NCBI GenBank assembly: GCA_023897205.1
Contig: JAHWDD010000001.1
Coordinates: 4,216,001-4,280,000, forward strand
From: Exophiala sp. HKRS030
Taxonomy: Eukaryota > Ascomycota > Eurotiomycetes > Chaetothyriales > Herpotrichiellaceae
Reading direction: 5' to 3'
Length of the DNA: 64,000 bases
Positions 1-10,595 of this stretch are shown here, piece by piece; positions within the stretch are counted from its first letter, which is position 1, and every line of letters starts with the position of its first letter. A program made the translations under genes and the position numbers. A model generated the notes under the pieces. The model was not told where the DNA came from. It saw only the letters and a list, made by a program, of their open reading frames with translations, and ran no database searches.

Positions 1-1043
1 AGTACCTCTCCGCCGGCGAACTGGCAGGCTACCTCTGTGAACGTGCGGCCGCCGACTTGGGCTTGCCCGCAGGCATTGCTGTCGGTTCAGGCGTGATCGA
101 TGCCTATGCAGGCTGGATCGGCACCGTCGGCGCCAAAGTCAACCTTTCCGCCGACGAGCTCGACTCCTCGACCCCTGCCAACGACCAGTCTCAAGCATTC
201 ACCCGTCTCGCCGCGGTCGCCGGTACGTCGACGTGCCATCTCGTCATGTCCAAAGATCCGGTGTTCGTACCGGGCGTATGGGGACCGTACAGGGACAGCA
301 TCATCCCGAACTACTGGATGGCGGAAGGTGGACAATCTGCCACTGGAGAACTTCTCAAACACGTCTTGGAGACACACCCGGCCTACAACCAAGCCATTTC
401 GATGGCGCAAGGTTCGTCGAGCAACGTCTACGACTTTTTGAACCAGCACCTGCTCGACCTCAAGGAGATGAGGAATGCGCCCAGCGTGAGCCACCTCGGC
501 AAGCACTTCTTCTTCTACGGCGACCTGTTTGGGAACCGGAGTCCGATCGCCGACCCCACCATGGCTGGGTCGGTCGTGGGCTTGAGCAGCGACAAGAGCC
601 TGGACGGGCTCGCGCTGTACTATTACGGCACGATGGAGTTCATCGCCCTGCAGACGTGGCAGATCATCACGGCCATGAACGAGGCCGGGCACAAGATCAG
701 CAGCATCTTCATGAGTGGAAGTCAGTGCCAGAACGAGATCCTGATGGAGTTGATCGCCACGGCGTGCGACATGCCGGTGTTGATCCCGAGGTACGTCCAC
801 GCCGCCGTGTGTCACGGTGCGGCCATGTTGGGAGCGAAGGCCGCCAGCGCGGACCCCTACGGCCGCACCGAGGATCTCTGGAGCATCATGGACCGAATGA
901 GTAAGCCTGGTAAGGTGGTCAGGCCCAGCAAGGACAAGAGCATCAAGAAGTTGTTGGACGTCAAATACAAGGTGTTTTTGGAGCAGTGTGAGAGACAGAG
1001 AGATTTCCGAAAGATGGTTGACGATGTGGTCGATGCCTCTTGA
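1..1043 (+). CDS. FGGY-family carbohydrate kinase, C-terminal part (5' truncated by window)
   Basis: The reading frame is open from base 3 and runs to the stop at 1043, so the start and the N-terminal actin-like lobe lie outside the window. FGGY kinases phosphorylate sugars such as D-ribulose in the cytosol. The visible part matches the eukaryotic FGGY/ribulokinase-like group (yeast YDR109C type). It has the Gly-rich GSGVIDAYAGW segment, and later SGSQCQNEILMELIA followed by VHAAVCHGAAMLGAK, the nucleotide-binding part of the C-terminal FGGY domain. No intron is needed in the visible part. The exact sugar substrate cannot be told from this fragment. Confidence 0.88.
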   Translation, partial: YLSAGELAGYLCERAAADLGLPAGIAVGSGVIDAYAGWIGTVGAKVNLSADELDSSTPANDQSQAFTRLAAVAGTSTCHLVMSKDPVFVPGVWGPYRDSIIPNYWMAEGGQSATGELLKHVLETHPAYNQAISMAQGSSSNVYDFLNQHLLDLKEMRNAPSVSHLGKHFFFYGDLFGNRSPIADPTMAGSVVGLSSDKSLDGLALYYYGTMEFIALQTWQIITAMNEAGHKISSIFMSGSQCQNEILMELIATACDMPVLIPRYVHAAVCHGAAMLGAKAASADPYGRTEDLWSIMDRMSKPGKVVRPSKDKSIKKLLDVKYKVFLEQCERQRDFRKMVDDVVDAS

Positions 1044-1677
1044 GGATATTTATGCATACTCAATGCAGGGAGGTAAAATTTGCAATGGTGCCTTGAAAAT
1101 GACCGTGAATCTAGAGAAAACTTATGAATAAGGATATACAAAACATAGAAATAATACATCTCAACAACTACAACAGCTACCTACCTGACTGGAGTACTTT
1201 GGGGCAGTACGGACTAAGGCACCATGTATTCCGTACCGGCGGCATCTTGCCGTTCTATGACCGACGGCACGAGGATCTGGTGCCCTCCTCTCCATCTATA
1301 TCACTTTTTTTTTTTCAAACCGTTGTCTACATCATTGGAGTCTTTTTGACACACGAGCAAACCATCTCCCCTCATCGCGCGGTTCTTCCCCTCACTTGTC
1401 TTAGTAAACGTGAGTGAGTGATACGGAGAGTACTACTGTACAAGTTGTTTATAGCCGACAACCGCAATCGTTTAGGTATCCATCCCAGCGTCCCTGAGTA
1501 TATGAGTTTGTACTATTCCTTGAGCCTCGGGACTGAAAACTTTACGATTTTCACAGAGGAGGTGGGCAAAACTACACGTTCCTTTGCTAGACACTGAAAG
1601 AACGGTCGACGCACCTCACCACTCGCTCTCAGCGACACACTCACGGCCTACACACGTCACTTTTGTGTTTCCAAAAC
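1044..1677. other. Intergenic, 634 bp
   Basis: Holds the 3' flank of the sugar kinase and the promoter of the cyclase gene. Short pyrimidine runs are visible but no gene is supported. Confidence 0.5.
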
Positions 1678-2694
1678 ATGTCAGGGCCGCCAGTCCCATT
1701 TTCCTCTCTACCCCTCAACAAGGACGACTCTTCGACCCGCCTCAACGCCTGGGGCGCCTACGGTCCCGACGACGAACTGGGCTTCTTGAACCGTCAGACA
1801 CCCGCCGTGGTCGCCGCCGCGGCGGATTCCGAGATCAAGACGGGGGTCCGGGTCCCCGTGGACGCCCCGCTCGACTTCCAAGGGGACACGCCCCTGTTCG
1901 GCCGCCAGGTGTTCAAGAAGGACGTCTACCAGAAACGTCCCCGCATCGTCCACGACGACACCTGGCACTTCAACACCCAGTCGTCGACCCAGTGGGACGG
2001 TCTGCGGCACTTTGGGTACCAAAAGGCCCAGAGGTTCTACAACGGCACCACGGTCGAGGACATCGCCGGGACCACCCCGAGAGGCCGAGCCAACCCCAAC
2101 GTTTTGGGCATCCACGGCGCGGTCGAGCGTGGAGGGGTGATGGGCCGCGGCGTGCTCGTCGATTTTCGGGCCTGGGTGGACGAAGGTCCCGGGAAAGATA
2201 TCGTGGGGACGAGCTTCGAAAACTTCCAAACCAGCGGCATCAAGTTTGAATGGATCCTCGAAACCCTCAAGTGGCAGGGCAACACTCAACCCCGGTTCGG
2301 CGACATCTTGATCGTCCGGAGTGGATTCTTCAAGGCCTACCGTCAACTCGTGGCGGACGGCGACGACGCAGAGATCCAGAGACTTGTCAAGATGAGTCCT
2401 CCGGGGTTGGGTGGTGTGGAACAGTCCGACCAGGTCTTGAAGTGGATCTGGGAACACTTCAGCGCCGTGGCGAGTGACCACCCGAGTTTCGAGAGGTGGC
2501 CCACGCCTTTCGACTGGAGCATGCACGAGGTCCTGTTGGCCGGTTGGGGTTGCAACATCGGAGAGTTGTTGGACCTGGAGAAACTCAGTCAGGAGTGCAA
2601 GAGGCAACAGAGGTGGACTTTCTTCCTGGCCAGTGTCCCTTGTTACGTCCCCGGAGGTGTGGCAAGTCCGGTCAACGGCGTCGCCATATTTTGA
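1678..2694 (+). CDS. Cyclase-family (kynurenine-formamidase-like) protein
   Basis: A 338-residue intronless protein. The ATG at 1678 (MSGPPVPF) is the first real ATG of the frame; the frame extends upstream only through a TTG. The middle carries the fungal version of the cyclase/Arylformamidase fold signature, WHFNTQSSTQWDGLRHFGYQ, which corresponds to the metal-binding HxxxHxD region of bacterial members. The tail is CYVPGGVASPVNGVAIF, typical of fungal members of PF04199. Such proteins are metal-dependent amidohydrolases or cyclases; the substrate of this subgroup is not established. It is cytosolic by appearance, with no signal peptide. It follows the sugar kinase on the same strand, but nothing shows a shared pathway. 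Confidence 0.85.
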   Translation: MSGPPVPFSSLPLNKDDSSTRLNAWGAYGPDDELGFLNRQTPAVVAAAADSEIKTGVRVPVDAPLDFQGDTPLFGRQVFKKDVYQKRPRIVHDDTWHFNTQSSTQWDGLRHFGYQKAQRFYNGTTVEDIAGTTPRGRANPNVLGIHGAVERGGVMGRGVLVDFRAWVDEGPGKDIVGTSFENFQTSGIKFEWILETLKWQGNTQPRFGDILIVRSGFFKAYRQLVADGDDAEIQRLVKMSPPGLGGVEQSDQVLKWIWEHFSAVASDHPSFERWPTPFDWSMHEVLLAGWGCNIGELLDLEKLSQECKRQQRWTFFLASVPCYVPGGVASPVNGVAIF

Positions 2695-3638
2695 AAGTTC
2701 TGTGAGCGTACACGCGTGGGAGGAGAGCAGGGGGAGAGGGGGGGGGAAGGGAGTGACGGGAGTGAGGTAGGAGAAGTACATGTACGGGAGATGAAGGCGA
2801 AAGGCGAAAGGCGAAGATGAGTAAGAGACGAGGACGGCAGATTAAAGGATTAGGTATGATCAAGTGAAAGTGGAATGTATCTAGCCTTCACGATGATTTG
2901 TCTCTAGGATCATTCATGTGTCTTGTGTGTATATGTGTGTTTTCATTCCTCATTACGACCCACTGAGTAAGTACCGTAGCTACCCCTCCCTTCCCATACA
3001 AATACGGAGGATAGGAAGGAAGAAAAGAAAAGGAAACAAAAGGTATTATACATATTAATATCTCCGTATTGAGTTGCTCGGTAATTCCCAACTGAGACCT
3101 CCCGGTGATGACGATGTTCAATCCTTGATTTGACACCTATAACCCATGATGGATTAATCATTTTCCCTCGTAGATGAAATTATTTGATATGAGACCGGGC
3201 CACCAGACCCATCCGATGTCCACCAACACGCAGGTGTGGTTCTTGCCATGGGCTGAAATTGTCACATTTCCCAAAATGATGGGAGAGTGGCGATCGAGCT
3301 AAGCAAGCAATCATTCCCTTCGGGGTTGTTTTGTGTGAGAGCGATCACAACGGGTCTCTGCGTTCATTCATGCCATGAAGGGGGGGTTTTTTCCCTCGGG
3401 TTTTCATGGATCATGACCGTCACCCTCAGAGTCAATTGCTCAATCCTCAAAACTCCAGGGACCCTCATTCTCAAGACTCCGAATAAGCCGAAAGACTTTG
3501 TGATGGGTGGGATGTTTAGGCGTGAATACAATTTTCATTTTTCTGGTGCGTGCATGTGTTGCTGATATTTGGAAAAGATGATGACTGACCCGAGGGGAGG
3601 AAGAAGGAAGATATTGTAACAAGTTTCGAAATCTTTCT
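2695..3638. other. Intergenic, 944 bp between convergent genes
   Basis: The 3' flanks of the cyclase gene (+) and the hypothetical gene (-). There is a purine-rich run near 2720-2760. No supported gene. Confidence 0.5.
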
Positions 3639-4229
3639 TCAACGGCGTCTCTCCACCCAATCCATCAACATTCTGTGTTTGTGATCTTCGTAGTTTTGAT
3701 GGCAAAACAACGGTTTGTGACCTTTACGCAGGTGCGGATGATCTGGATGTTCAAAGGTCATGCCAAAGTTGCCGTCTTCCTGACCTCTGTACAGGTCGGC
3801 GGCCGGCGTGGCGGGACGTAGAGGTGACTCGCTCGGCGGAGGCGCGAGATGGATCCCCGTAGAGTCGACCGTCACCGGGCCCCTGCGTCTCTGTGGGCTG
3901 GACAACCGGTTGCGGATCTGTTCGGTCCATGCCTTGAGAGGTCTCGGTTTTCTCGACGAAGGAGACGGTGACCTGGCCCGTTCCGAGGACTTGGTTCTGG
4001 TGGCAGTGGCCATCGTCATTTCGTCGTCCAACAACGAGTCTGTCTGGGTGGTGTGGCAGACCATGTTTGACCTCGTCGCCGGCTGCTCGAGAGGAGCAGG
4101 ACGATATGTTTCCGTCGGTTGAGTGCGAGTATCCCTCTCTCCTTCAAACGGGTACTCTACGGCTTCTTCTTCATCGACCGGGGCCGTATGTAGTCCCGGA
4201 GTACTGACTGTGATGGTAACGTCTACCAT
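3639..4229 (-). CDS. Hypothetical fungal protein, basic and disordered
   Basis: A single open frame of 196 residues from ATG at 4229 (MVDVTITVSTPG). I do not recognise a named domain. The N-terminal 60 residues are acidic and Pro-rich. The middle is Ser/Arg/Pro-rich and probably disordered (SERARSPSPSSRKPRPLKAW). The C-terminal 50 residues look the most structured, with DLYRGQEDGNFGMTFEHPDH and CHQNYEDHKHRMLMDW. The Cys/His density near the end is notable but forms no standard zinc motif. Codon use resembles the neighbours, which supports a real gene. Function is unknown. Confidence 0.6.
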   Translation of the reverse strand: MVDVTITVSTPGLHTAPVDEEEAVEYPFEGERDTRTQPTETYRPAPLEQPATRSNMVCHTTQTDSLLDDEMTMATATRTKSSERARSPSPSSRKPRPLKAWTEQIRNRLSSPQRRRGPVTVDSTGIHLAPPPSESPLRPATPAADLYRGQEDGNFGMTFEHPDHPHLRKGHKPLFCHQNYEDHKHRMLMDWVERRR

Positions 4230-5791
4230 TTTCTTTTTGGGGGTTTTTTTTCCGAGAATTTGTTTTTGTTTGTTTGGTGTTGTACAGTGTTGGGGGTCTG
4301 TGTGAAATATTTTTGTAACAGTAGCAGTGTGCTACGGATGTTGATACATTTCTTTCTTGGGAATGAAACTAAAACGAAACAAGGTCCGGGGTTGAAAGGA
4401 ACAGAGAATATATATACATACCGCGGATGTAGTGGTGGGAAAATTGTGGCGCGCGTACGGAGCACGGAATGCAAGGGAACCTGATTCTAAACCGACCGAG
4501 GAAGTTCCCTCCCTTTCCCACCCTTGGGTCACGGAATTCCCATGTCTCAGCATATAGTTGTGCACAAAAACAACACAGCCTCAGAACGTGCACGCGACCA
4601 ATAACCATATTAGTATTACGTGGAGATTGATCGAAGCCCGGGGGGGAGTGTATTAACTCGAGCAAATAGTCTTTTTCATGACATGTACCGGGCTTCTTCC
4701 AACTTACAAGTCTGGGGAGGGGATTTGACGGGCAAACCAAAAAGTCAAACGAGGATTCCCATTGACCGCCGAGAATAGGAGATTTGGTGTGTGTATCGAC
4801 ATGGTGGTGCAACGAGCATATTGCCGTCTGAGTAGGAGAACTGCTGCATGAGGCCATTCAAGAGGATGTCCCGGGTAAGGGAGGGGCCATTTCAGGGTTC
4901 TGCGTTGCAACCATAACAACAGCATCAGATGATGGTATGTAGAGGAGAGTGGGTAATAAGAGTCGAAAGGGCTGGATCCAACAATGCCACTCGGTCAGTA
5001 TTGGCTGCCCGAAATCAACTCGTTGTGAACATGATGGAAATCTGGGGTAAACCAAGCCCTTGTGCCACCCAGCACCCAACAGGGATTGTGAGAAATGGCG
5101 CAAGACGTGCGTTTGTACTCGTAATTCATCGGGAGGAGTCAGTCAGTCATGCATAGCCTGAGACTGATGATGGACAGGAACGAAAGAATCATCTCATCGG
5201 AGGTTGTTGAACAATTCCAAGGATGAGTGATTTCTACCGAAGGAGCCACATGTGGAGTGATTTCGATACAATACGATACCGTATAAAATACGAGCTTCAG
5301 CCAAAATCGCTCGTAGGAATTGAAACCAGACGTTACAAAGTCACCCCATTTGACATGTCAGGACAATTCCACCTAAACCCTCACAGTAAAAGATCGAGGT
5401 CAATCCATCCCTTTCGAGTCTTGTCATACCACTCCAAAAAGACAATTTTTTGTCCCTCTCTCTATCTCTCTAACCCTGCCATTGTCGTTGAGTGACCTGA
5501 GCGCGAAAACATGTCGTTACTCATAGAGACTCGGACCCACCAAAATTCTCTGGTAAGCAGATCGAAATGTAATCGGCAGACCAACCAGGCCCGATGTTCA
5601 ATATAAAAACCATGATCGAATGTGGTAGGTTCTCGAGACAGGAATTCCTTTCATACATCCAACCATCATCAAAAAGGTACAAGTGAATATATTGGTAGTG
5701 TCCACCTTACCTCGCCTCCAATCTTGACTTTACAAACAACATCTCGAAGCACAACCCCTGAAAAACAACAACACAAACCATTTCCACCACA
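4230..5791. other. Intergenic, about 1.56 kb between divergent genes
   Basis: Shared upstream region of the hypothetical genes at 3639-4229 (-) and 5792-6473 (+). Several short overlapping open frames are present on both strands, but none has coding character or a recognisable domain. Confidence 0.45.
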
Positions 5792-6473
5792 ATGATTTCG
5801 GAAACCGCTCCAGTAAGCAATAGCTCGCCCCTCAAGTCCAAGTACCTTCCCGGCGATCTCTCGGCCACTGACGCACATCTACTAGGCTGTTCGAACCCAC
5901 CAGCACGGTAACGAGGGCATATCGGGCGTCAAAGACAACGCCTTCATATCGTTCTACAACGACTGTGACGTGAGCGAACTCTTGTTCAAGGAGCCGGCCT
6001 TCAACCACGGGTACTTGCCTCTGGAACCAGAATCGCAACAACAGTCGACCGGGCAGTCCCGGCCCATCCCATTCAAGGCCACGAGGAGACCGACGGACCA
6101 CATGAACACCGGGACCACACCCCCGACAACCATCACAGAGAAGAAGACAAACGTGGTGGACCCTTCGCCTTTGAAATCCTCCACGAAGGCCGGTGCAGAA
6201 CAGAACCAAAAGAAATCCTACGAAAAGGAACGGAGACCCAGTTTCGTCGAGGTCTCCGTCCCCCACGTTCACCACGAAGAGCAGCACCACCCCCATCACC
6301 TTCACAGGCGACACTCGTCCGAAACCCACCTCCCCATGAGTTGGTGGCCAGAGGACGAGACTTGCGCCCAACACCTCTGGGTCGAACACACCGAGTGCGC
6401 CGAGGGGGACGACGTCTCCGCGGATGAAGAAGAGGATGCCATCGAGGAAGCCTTTTACGCCTCGTACGATTGA
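5792..6473 (+). CDS. Hypothetical fungal protein, two exons
   Basis: I propose a 7-codon first exon (5792-5812, MISETAP), an intron at 5813-5885 (GTAAGC donor, CTGAC branch point, TAG acceptor) and a second exon 5886-6473. Phases match exactly and give 202 residues. Exon 2 starts AVRTHQHGNEGISGVKDNAF and continues without a stop. Without this intron the only ATG-started frame stops after 38 codons. The protein has an ordered N-terminal third, then a Pro/Thr-rich linker, a His-rich stretch (VPHVHHEEQHHPHHLHRR) and an acidic C-terminus (SADEEEDAIEEAF). I recognise no family. The His-rich patch could bind metal, which is inference only. Confidence 0.6.
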
Positions 6474-7154
6474 GAGATGCCTGACAAGGATCGAGTTGAA
6501 GTGATGAATCGATGAATTTTTTTGGGTCTTCTTTCCCACCTCGGTGGCCTCGGTGGCAGTGACGTCCGGACTTGGGAGCTACCGGATCAAGAGGTCACAA
6601 TGGTTCCAGGAAGATTGAGAATGACATGTGACGATGAAATTGATGAACTTTTGGGAATACTGTGTACATATACTTGGCTTGTATTGAAGTTGAGAGGCGG
6701 AATCTTGACCCTATACCTCGAACCAGTTGAGGATAATCCACTATGATGATTCTTTCTTACATCTCCTCCTTCTCCATTTCTGACATTATTGACCCATTGC
6801 TTTGTTTTGCGCTCTTCATTGTCCCATAGGATTCTTGATAGCAGCCACCTTGGATAACTGGACATGAAGAATTCTCTACAAGTCTACTTTTTTAAACATC
6901 CGTTCTGAGGACCAATGTTTTGAGGACTCTGTCTCCCATGTCATGTGGTTTTATAGTATTATTGCATTATAAGTGGTTTCTCATATCCATAGACTATCAT
7001 TCCAGTTTGCTGATAACGCTCACTACCTCCAATTACGTATTAATCGCCACCGTTAGATCAAAGGCGGCCGTACACTCCAAGTTGAAAACTGTGTTGAATT
7101 GCGTACATTCATGGATCAATCTCTCCTTGGCCCACGCATCGTACTCTTTTCCAC
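6474..7154. other. Intergenic, 681 bp between convergent genes
   Basis: The 3' flanks of the hypothetical gene at 5792 (+) and the Hsp20-like gene (-). Nothing recognised. Confidence 0.5.
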
Positions 7155-7850
7155 TTAAGCCGCCGGTGCTCCCGTGGTGGAATCCCCATCATGGACGTTG
7201 ACCGAAACGTGCCTCGAAAGAGCATCCCCGTGCACCAATTTTGGAACGATGATCTTCAACAGTCCAGCGTCCAATTTCGCGTGCGTTTCATCCCTATCGA
7301 CGTCGACGGGGAAGTTGAAGGCACGCATGTAGTCGCCGATCAGTCTCTCGTGGACGGTCAGATGCGGCTCCAACTTGACCGGAGCTTCCTCCTTCTTATC
7401 CTCCTCTGCGCCATCGACGGGGGGCCTCTCCTCGCGCCCTTCCTCAGTCGGCGCTGCTGGTGCCGGTGGTTGTGTCGGCGTCGGCGTGGGCTCGAGGATA
7501 CCCTCAGTGGCTGGGTCATAGACCATCTCCGCCTCTGGGATCTCCGGCCTGGTGATTTTGCTTGTCACGAGCAGGGTCCGCGTCGACGTCCAGCGCAGGT
7601 GAAGCTCGGACTTGTCCTTGATGCCGGGCAGTTCGACCTCGACGTAGAAGCTCTTCGGGGTCTCCCTCACGTCGGTCTTGGGCACGTGGACATCCTGGTC
7701 TTTGTCGTGGAAGATCCTGTGAGCCTTGTGCGCGAGGTACGGGATGGGTATGTGGTGCAGGTGGTGACCCTTTTCCGGGAAGGTGTGCGCCACGTGAGTG
7801 GTCGGGTAAGGGTCAATGTCTGGATAGGCGTAGAAGAACGACATTGGCAT
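7155..7850 (-). CDS. Hsp20/alpha-crystallin-like small heat-shock protein
   Basis: A 231-residue protein from ATG at 7850 (MPMSFFYAYP). The frame is open a further 56 codons upstream, but that part looks non-coding. The alpha-crystallin domain is visible in two halves. The first strands are KSFYVEVELPGIKDKSELHL and RTLLVTSKI. The second half has the diagnostic ERLIGDYMRAFNFPVDVDRD and LDAGLLKIIVPKL. Between them lies an insertion of about 70 residues rich in Pro, Thr, Glu and Lys. Family members are ATP-independent chaperones that hold unfolding proteins in the cytosol. The N-terminal arm is His/Tyr-rich. The large acidic insertion is unusual for the family. Confidence 0.82.
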   Translation of the reverse strand: MPMSFFYAYPDIDPYPTTHVAHTFPEKGHHLHHIPIPYLAHKAHRIFHDKDQDVHVPKTDVRETPKSFYVEVELPGIKDKSELHLRWTSTRTLLVTSKITRPEIPEAEMVYDPATEGILEPTPTPTQPPAPAAPTEEGREERPPVDGAEEDKKEEAPVKLEPHLTVHERLIGDYMRAFNFPVDVDRDETHAKLDAGLLKIIVPKLVHGDALSRHVSVNVHDGDSTTGAPAA

Positions 7851-8699
7851 TGGCAATGATATGTAACCTTTTTCTCGTGTGTAAAGATATAGTAGTTTTT
7901 GATTCTTTTTTGATGTTGTTGTGTTTTGATCTTTGAGTCTCTCTCTCTCAATTGAATCCGGGGTATGGAGTCCTATTTGTTCTTCGAGTCTTCTGGACCG
8001 GCACTCTGCCACGCCCACTAAGGTCTTCCATCACGTCGACAGCTAGCAAATTTTCTTGTCTTGGTATCCGTGCCAGAAACGACGAGCACTTTCGTCACTA
8101 GGTCACGGGGACCATGTGTCGGTTTCAAGATCATGCGATGCACAAGAAACAAAAAAATCTGGAAGCTGGAGTCGGCAAGCGCCGTTGGGAGCGTGCGCAC
8201 AGGTTGCATGAGGGTGGAGTGATATCAGGTCCCAAGGAAAAGCCCTAGCATACCCGGTCGATAATCTTCCGAGCAATAAGGGTCCAAGGGTCACGTTCTA
8301 GGCGTGGGCAGAGAAGGCTGGAGCCCCTGGAAAAGCGGGGACTTTGCACAGCCGGGCGCCGAAATGCCTCTTACCAGCAACACCCAATCCGAGGCCCCCA
8401 ACATCATGCTCGCTAAGATGTTTCCCTCAGGCCAGTGCAGTCACCAGACGGTAATACATGGTTTCACTCGCGATTGTAGCTTGCGCGGCGATCCTACCCA
8501 ACTTTGCTTATTGTTTGTCCTCATACAGAGTATATATTCCATGCCAGCAGGGATTGTTGGGATAGTCTACTTCTTCCATCACAAGCAAGCAAAGCAATAA
8601 AAAGCCATATCAACCACACATACCTTTCACTGAAGAGTTCGAGAAACTCAATCAACCCAAAGTCAATCGTTTATATCCCTTGCAACAACAAACAGTCAA
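7851..8699. other. Intergenic, 849 bp between divergent genes
   Basis: Upstream region shared by the Hsp20-like gene (-) and the ATPase inhibitor gene (+). I could not support a clean heat-shock element by eye. No gene seen. Confidence 0.45.
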
Positions 8700-9146
8700 A
8701 TGTTGCGAACAACAATCCCGAGGTCGTGTATGACCAGAATCCGAACACCAGCATTCTGTCAATCATTCTCAACGGTGATGCCATTGAGAGCCGAAGGTGA
8801 TACTGGTGCTGTTAGGTCAGGTGGTATTGCCGCAGGGTAAGTGGACGTCTAGACACAAAAACGCCAGCCAATACACACAAAACTAACACATCTTTCTCAC
8901 ACAGTGATTCATTCACAAGACGGGAACAATCCATGGAAAATGTATGGTTCAGACAACACGAGGTAGACAAGTGAGTTTATTTCGCACTGGCGCCTTGAGA
9001 GCACTGATATCTGACAATTTTGAAATAGTATTAGAAAAATGAGAGAAAAGCTACTGGCCCAGAAAAAACAGCTGGCCGATTTCGAACAACATCTAGACGA
9101 AATGGAAGAGGCGGCCAAATTACGGGCAACTCAAGAAGGGCAATGA
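8700..9146 (+). CDS. Mitochondrial F1F0-ATPase inhibitor (IATP/INH1 family), three exons
   Basis: The exons are 8700-8836, 8905-8970 and 9029-9146, with introns of 68 and 58 nt (GTAAGT..CAG and GTGAGT..TAG). They join in phase to 106 residues. Residues 1 to about 30 (MLRTTIPRSCMTRIRTPAF) form an Arg-rich mitochondrial presequence. The inhibitory core follows as DSFTRREQSMENVWFRQHEV, matching the conserved region of IF1 proteins. A C-terminal coiled coil (IRKMREKLLAQKKQLADFEQ) would mediate dimerisation. The protein blocks ATP hydrolysis by F1 when the matrix is de-energised. The gene is easy to miss because no exon gives a long open frame. Confidence 0.9.
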
Positions 9147-10595
9147 CTAGCCAAGAGCAGGCTGTAATGAACGACAAAAATACGGTATCCATGGCGTTTG
9201 GGAAAACATCTTCGACAATCTATCAATATCTTGGACCTGGGGGTCCCCATCAGGGCGTTTACGGGAGAACATCAACGAAGGTCTATTGACCATCCATTAG
9301 AGAAACGCAGAAAGACGCAGCAAATGACTACAAACATGAAGCAAGCGGGTAGCTCATTACAACTAACGGCCGTCTTCATACGGAGTACAATACATAATTC
9401 AGCTTCCTCCTCGTGTGGCATATACAGTTCCCACGAGTGGACGGTATTTATCAATATCGAATAATTTTTCGGCTTCAAGAACCATTACATTAAGGATAAC
9501 TAAAACGTAGAATTCAAAATTGCTGATTTGGACTCTCTGTACCCAGCGTACGCTAGTTGATACCATTTGAACTGTTTTTTCTCGTTCCTTGTTTGCTTTG
9601 ATCCCATACTGAATAGCTCGTAGAAGCATCGCCCGAAATCCGGGGAAAGCTCGCCCCAAACGCTCATGATGCTCACCCCATGACACCACATCATGTCAGA
9701 TTCTGCTCTTGCCCAGCAATTCGCGACTTGAAAAATACAGTCATTTTTCCATCAAAGTCATCCAAGAAATCGCCAAGTGAACTATCAATGAAGGTGGCGT
9801 AATGATGCCCAAAAATCCGGGGAAATGGACAGTAAACGAGAAAGGAGCGTGGTGGATCCACCTCGTCTGTTATGTAACAATCACGCCACAAGTCGTGAGC
9901 TTTCCCATGCACGATTTTCGTTTTGGAAAAGAAAGAAAACTTATGACACCATCCGTGAAATCCCGCGTCAGAAGAGTCGTGAAGGCCTAGAAGGGGAACT
10001 TGTAAGTCCCTCGTGGAATGTCATTTGATGGAGGGGGGGTTCGTGTTTTGATGCTCGTACATATGCCGCATTGGCAAAAAAACCATGTGCCTTTTGGTGA
10101 CAGTCACACTCTTCGCTCTGCCGGCAAACCCTGTCCCAAAATCCACCCAATGAGCCATTTGTTTGGCTGTTACCCATATTATAGGATCAGAGGAAACTGA
10201 TGGAGCACTTCTTGTGGTCATGCCAGCCCTGCATGTGTCCGTTGGTGCACATCTCACCATCGGTTTTTTTTTAGTCTCATCAGACCACAAGCGGGAGATC
10301 AATGACCCCTTGAGGGGCGGACGCCTCGACAGACAATCACTAATGGTTCCGAGAGAGGGTCGAGGAGTTTCCCTGCCGGTGCTTTGACGTGCATGATTCG
10401 TTTCTCCATTGGGACAAGTTCGTTCCAAGGGTCACAAGGTAATAAGAACTCGAGCATGCCCTGTAGATGTTGAGACTGCTGTACGACAGACAGATCACGA
10501 GCAAGTCCTTGAACACGATAAAACTACCCTACACTTGTATACAAAATCACCCAAAACGACAAAACCACCATACTAAACAAAATAAATCAAACATC
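9147..10595. other. Intergenic, about 1.45 kb with possible coding remnants
   Basis: Contains one copy of the recurring TACGGAGTA motif (9379-9387). On the minus strand, short adjoining frames at 9500-9694 and 9691-9912 have a protein-like look but sit in different frames with no clean splice sites. I treat them as possible remnants. No intact gene is supported. Confidence 0.4.

Noticed and set aside
87..815. Long minus-strand frame opposite the sugar kinase
   Set aside because: It is a shadow of the GC-rich kinase codons; its translation has no domain, and the plus frame is clearly FGGY.
1708..2781. 357-codon minus-strand frame opposite the cyclase gene
   Set aside because: Antisense shadow of a recognised gene with no domain of its own.
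7191..7859. Plus-strand frame opposite the Hsp20-like gene
   Set aside because: Shadow frame; the minus strand has the alpha-crystallin signatures.
7851..8020. TTC/GAG-rich stretch upstream of the Hsp20-like gene as a heat-shock element
   Set aside because: The repeats do not keep the alternating nGAAn/nTTCn pattern, so I could not support it.
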